Source of the DNA: Larimichthys crocea
Lineage: Eukaryota; Chordata; Actinopteri; Sciaenidae
Direction of reading: 5' to 3'
DNA length: 64,000 nt
Assembly (NCBI RefSeq): GCF_000972845.2
Contig: NC_040032.1
Location: 18,842,636 to 18,906,635 of the forward strand
This document shows, piece by piece, positions 61,343 through 64,000 of this stretch. The number at the start of each line of letters is the position of its first letter. Position 1 is the first letter of the stretch. The notes beneath the pieces are model-generated. The model was not told where the DNA came from and made no database searches. It saw only the letters and a program-made list of their open reading frames with translations. The translations under genes were made by a program, and so were the position numbers.

Positions 61343-62796
61343 TGGACTCACATCTGCGAGCGATCATAAATGCTGGAATGCTGGCAGAACATCCAGACCT
61401 GCCGGCACAAATATGTCGTCATCACTGTGAGGGAAGAACCGGCACAACGCCAAAACAGCCGACCAGCCGACAGCCAAACAGCCAAACAAACGCCACGGAG
61501 ATAGAAATGCAGACAAAGAGCAATGGGAAAACAGCCCTACCGCCTCGCAGTGTTCATATCCAAATTCTTTGCATTTTTCCTCATCTAAACGCTCTGGACA
61601 TTTACGTGGGCATTTCACTCCCACACTGATTGTGATCAGATTGGAACAAAGCTTTTAATTTTAGGGAGCCAAGATGAACATCTGGTCAGAGACAGCAGGG
61701 AAACTAGACTTTTGGCTAACCCTGGCACTTTTACAATAATGTTATTTAATGTGCACTATTCAGGTCAAACAAAATATAAATAATTACCCAGCATTTCTCT
61801 GAACATAGCACACTTTTATCTCTCTTTGGTTAATGTCCTTTTCCTTCATTCAAGTCTCTGGTAGTGAAAGTGGGACAGGGTTCCAATGTTTTAGTGAAAC
61901 TACCTCTGGGGTGGCGCTGTTTTATTTCTACACAAAGTGGCTTTAAGTAACCTACCTATCCCAGCTTTTCTTTTTTAGCATACAGCCAAAAAAGACCCAC
62001 CAACAGGGAACATAATGCTATGCTACCAGCTGAGGTGTCGTAAAAGATAAATTTCCCTTCTGGTCTGGTCAGAAACACTTTTCCAAATGGCAAACCTCAT
62101 TCTGGAAATACACTGTACTGGCTGACTAGTGCACAAACCAAACACAGGCATACCAAACTGATGAAACCCGTGTGACACACCATCACACAATGGTAGCATA
62201 TGACCCAAAATGGCAGGAGATTAACAAGTAAAGTCATGTTTCCCTCAATAATGAAGAGAATCTAAGATAAGATGTGTTTGTGGGTAAACTACGATGCTTG
62301 TCTGAAACAGTTTAGTTCAATATTGTGTGTGCTTGTCATTTTGTCGTATTGTCCAAACTTTCTAGGGAGAATTATTACATTCCTTTAAACTTATGATGTG
62401 TTCTTACTATTTGCAATTACAGTTTACTTTCCCTAAACTGGGTGTGACATCTGTGCCAATACAACACAGGTGCCAAAACAATATTTCTTTTAACACCTGC
62501 AAGTATAAACAGGTTTTAATTCTTTTATTTCTGTTAGCAGAATGTGTCAAACTGCTCAGTGAATCAGTGCTAAATAAATGTATGAGTAGTAAGTAGCATA
62601 CAGTCTGGAGAAAGTGTTTCTGATATATAGCAGGAATAATCCAATGCATACTCGCTTAGGAATATAACCAAGCAACAATTTAAATAAAGGCGAGTCAATG
62701 GTATAATCCATCTCTGCATTTAAATACTCCTTTCGGTTCCTTCACTGCCAGACAACACATTACAGAGATCATCTCTCTGTTCATATATCATCACAT

Positions 62797-62834
62797 TGTG
62801 CCCTTGAGCAAGACACTTAGCCTGTGACTGCTGC
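62797..62834 (+). repeat. Fragment of a dispersed fish repeat (CCTTGAGCAAGACACTTA motif)
   Basis: The string CCCTTGAGCAAGACACTTAG closely matches a phrase I recall as highly repeated in percomorph genomes (SINE-like body, usually followed by AACCC and a CTGCTCC-like segment; here CCTGTGACTGCTGC). No head, tail or duplication can be outlined around it. Confidence 0.4.
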
Positions 62835-64000
62835 TTAAATAAAGATCTTTTTTAATGTGCTCCAGGTCTCTCACACACACATAGACACACAGAGTTGGCT
62901 AATCCAGGGACTCTTTGCCATGTATACATACTGTAAACGGGGGATTAAGATTTATAAGCCATAAAGGCAGTGAGATGAAAAGTTGGTGCGAACAGAGATT
63001 GCGATGCGGGTGTTCAGGGAGAGTCTTATTTGTAATCTTATTATGCTGCATTGGCTCGCTCGGAAAACAAACTGTGAATCATATCAGTCTGGTCTGGTCT
63101 TGTTAGATGAGCTTCAACACACATACACACTCATATTCTTCTCTTTTAGCTGTCTACTGTGTCCGATGATGACGCTTACGCTTTCATACACACAGATTTA
63201 AAAACCAGATTATTTTTCGGATTATGGTTTTTGGTCAATGAATTCATATGGCACATTTGTGTATTTTTCTCTAATATTGCTAAGAGTTTACATACTTTGA
63301 GAATAGTAATAAGACAGAGGAATATTAAGTGTTTATTCCTTACCGTGGTTTGACAAAGAAGACTTGCTAAACTGTTATAAATGCAGAGGAGATTAAAACT
63401 TCCAGAAAATGGGCCTTGACTAAGTACTTTTTTTTTTTCAATATAAAGATGTGTTTCTACATCTCATTCTCATTTCTTTCGTTCAGTAATCTGACAAGAC
63501 ATTCAGTGCAAACTTCAGATGCTTCAAGTTTCAGTTTCCAGCACGAGCACTGAATTATTCTCGGGTTCCATTGTGACTTACATAACTGCTATTTCAGGCC
63601 TTGAATCAAATACAACGTATTCACTTTTTTCAGGGCAATCAGTTTGCATGAAATGGTCTTCAAAACATTGGCGTTATTTGTCCATCGGCGGTGTTAAAGT
63701 GCAGCAATCATTTGAAGAAAACAACATCTAGGACCTCAAAATGCACCCAAAAGGGGCTGAGTCACAGCTCTCCACCCTGCTTGAACCTCCATCTGCAGGC
63801 TTTGGCTCAGCAAACGCTGTCAAACACTAAACGTCAGGCGGAGATTAAAAAAAACCAAACAAAAAAACAACGTGGCGAGAGGACAGACAGAACGAGACGA
63901 GAGGGAAAAAAAAAAATAGCTGGCACAAGGTAGACTGTACATACTGTACCCTCAGTGGTGGCAAGCAGCCCAGACTGGCAAGCCGCCAAGTCCTCCGTAG

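Larger units (their letters stand above)
36722..64000 (-). other. zbtb16: zbtb16 intron upstream of the finger 3 exon (partial, at least 27.3 kb)
   Basis: The 3' part, in transcript order, of the intron between the exon ending after finger 2 and the finger 3 exon. The large first coding exon (BTB domain through finger 2, expected to exceed 1 kb) would show as a long minus-strand frame and is absent, so it lies beyond base 64000. In human PLZF the equivalent region between fingers 2 and 3 is where the t(11;17) PLZF-RARA breakpoints of leukaemia fall (established knowledge). Recognisable content: one intact tRNA-SINE, an older SINE head, a dispersed fish repeat fragment, a hairpin at 40.25 kb, microsatellites, and a few candidate regulatory blocks. 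Confidence 0.85.

Noticed and set aside
61905..61920. CTCTGGGGTGGCGCT, a second CTCF-like site
   Set aside because: Only the right half matches the consensus; five left-hand positions fail.

Overview
This window is vertebrate DNA, most likely from a ray-finned (probably percomorph) fish. It is almost entirely intron sequence of one gene read on the minus strand: zbtb16, which encodes PLZF, a BTB/POZ C2H2 zinc-finger transcription factor. Two internal coding exons are present. An 87-nt exon at 36635-36721 encodes a zinc finger matching human PLZF finger 3. A 171-nt exon at 1786-1956 encodes two fingers matching fingers 4 and 5. Both exons have good splice sites, both are flanked by phase-1 introns, and they join in frame. 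The BTB domain and first fingers would lie beyond base 64000, and the last fingers and stop codon before base 1. The fish assignment rests on fish-type retroelement relics, dense CA/GA microsatellites, and zinc-finger residues close to but not identical with the mammalian protein as I recall it.

Layout, left to right: 1-1785 is the start of the intron downstream of the finger 4-5 exon and holds a decayed LINE 3' end. 1786-1956 is the finger 4-5 exon. 1957-36634 is a complete 34.7-kb intron with a consensus CTCF site at 18580-18594, several perfect hairpins, microsatellites, a 51-nt poly(A) tract and some composition-based candidate regulatory blocks. 36635-36721 is the finger 3 exon. 36722-64000 is at least 27.3 kb of the next upstream intron. 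It holds a well-preserved tRNA-derived SINE with an 18-nt target-site duplication, an older minus-strand SINE head, a compound microsatellite cluster and a glucocorticoid-response-like palindrome.

No other protein-coding gene is supported. The many short open frames (the longest is 182 codons) have no recognisable domain and mostly cross simple repeats. There is no sign of an operon, CRISPR array, prophage or other prokaryotic system, and I found no undescribed multi-gene system. The points most worth following are the regulatory ones: the CTCF motif, the candidate enhancers in the large introns, the frame-neutral finger exons, and the change in the DNA-reading residues of finger 3.
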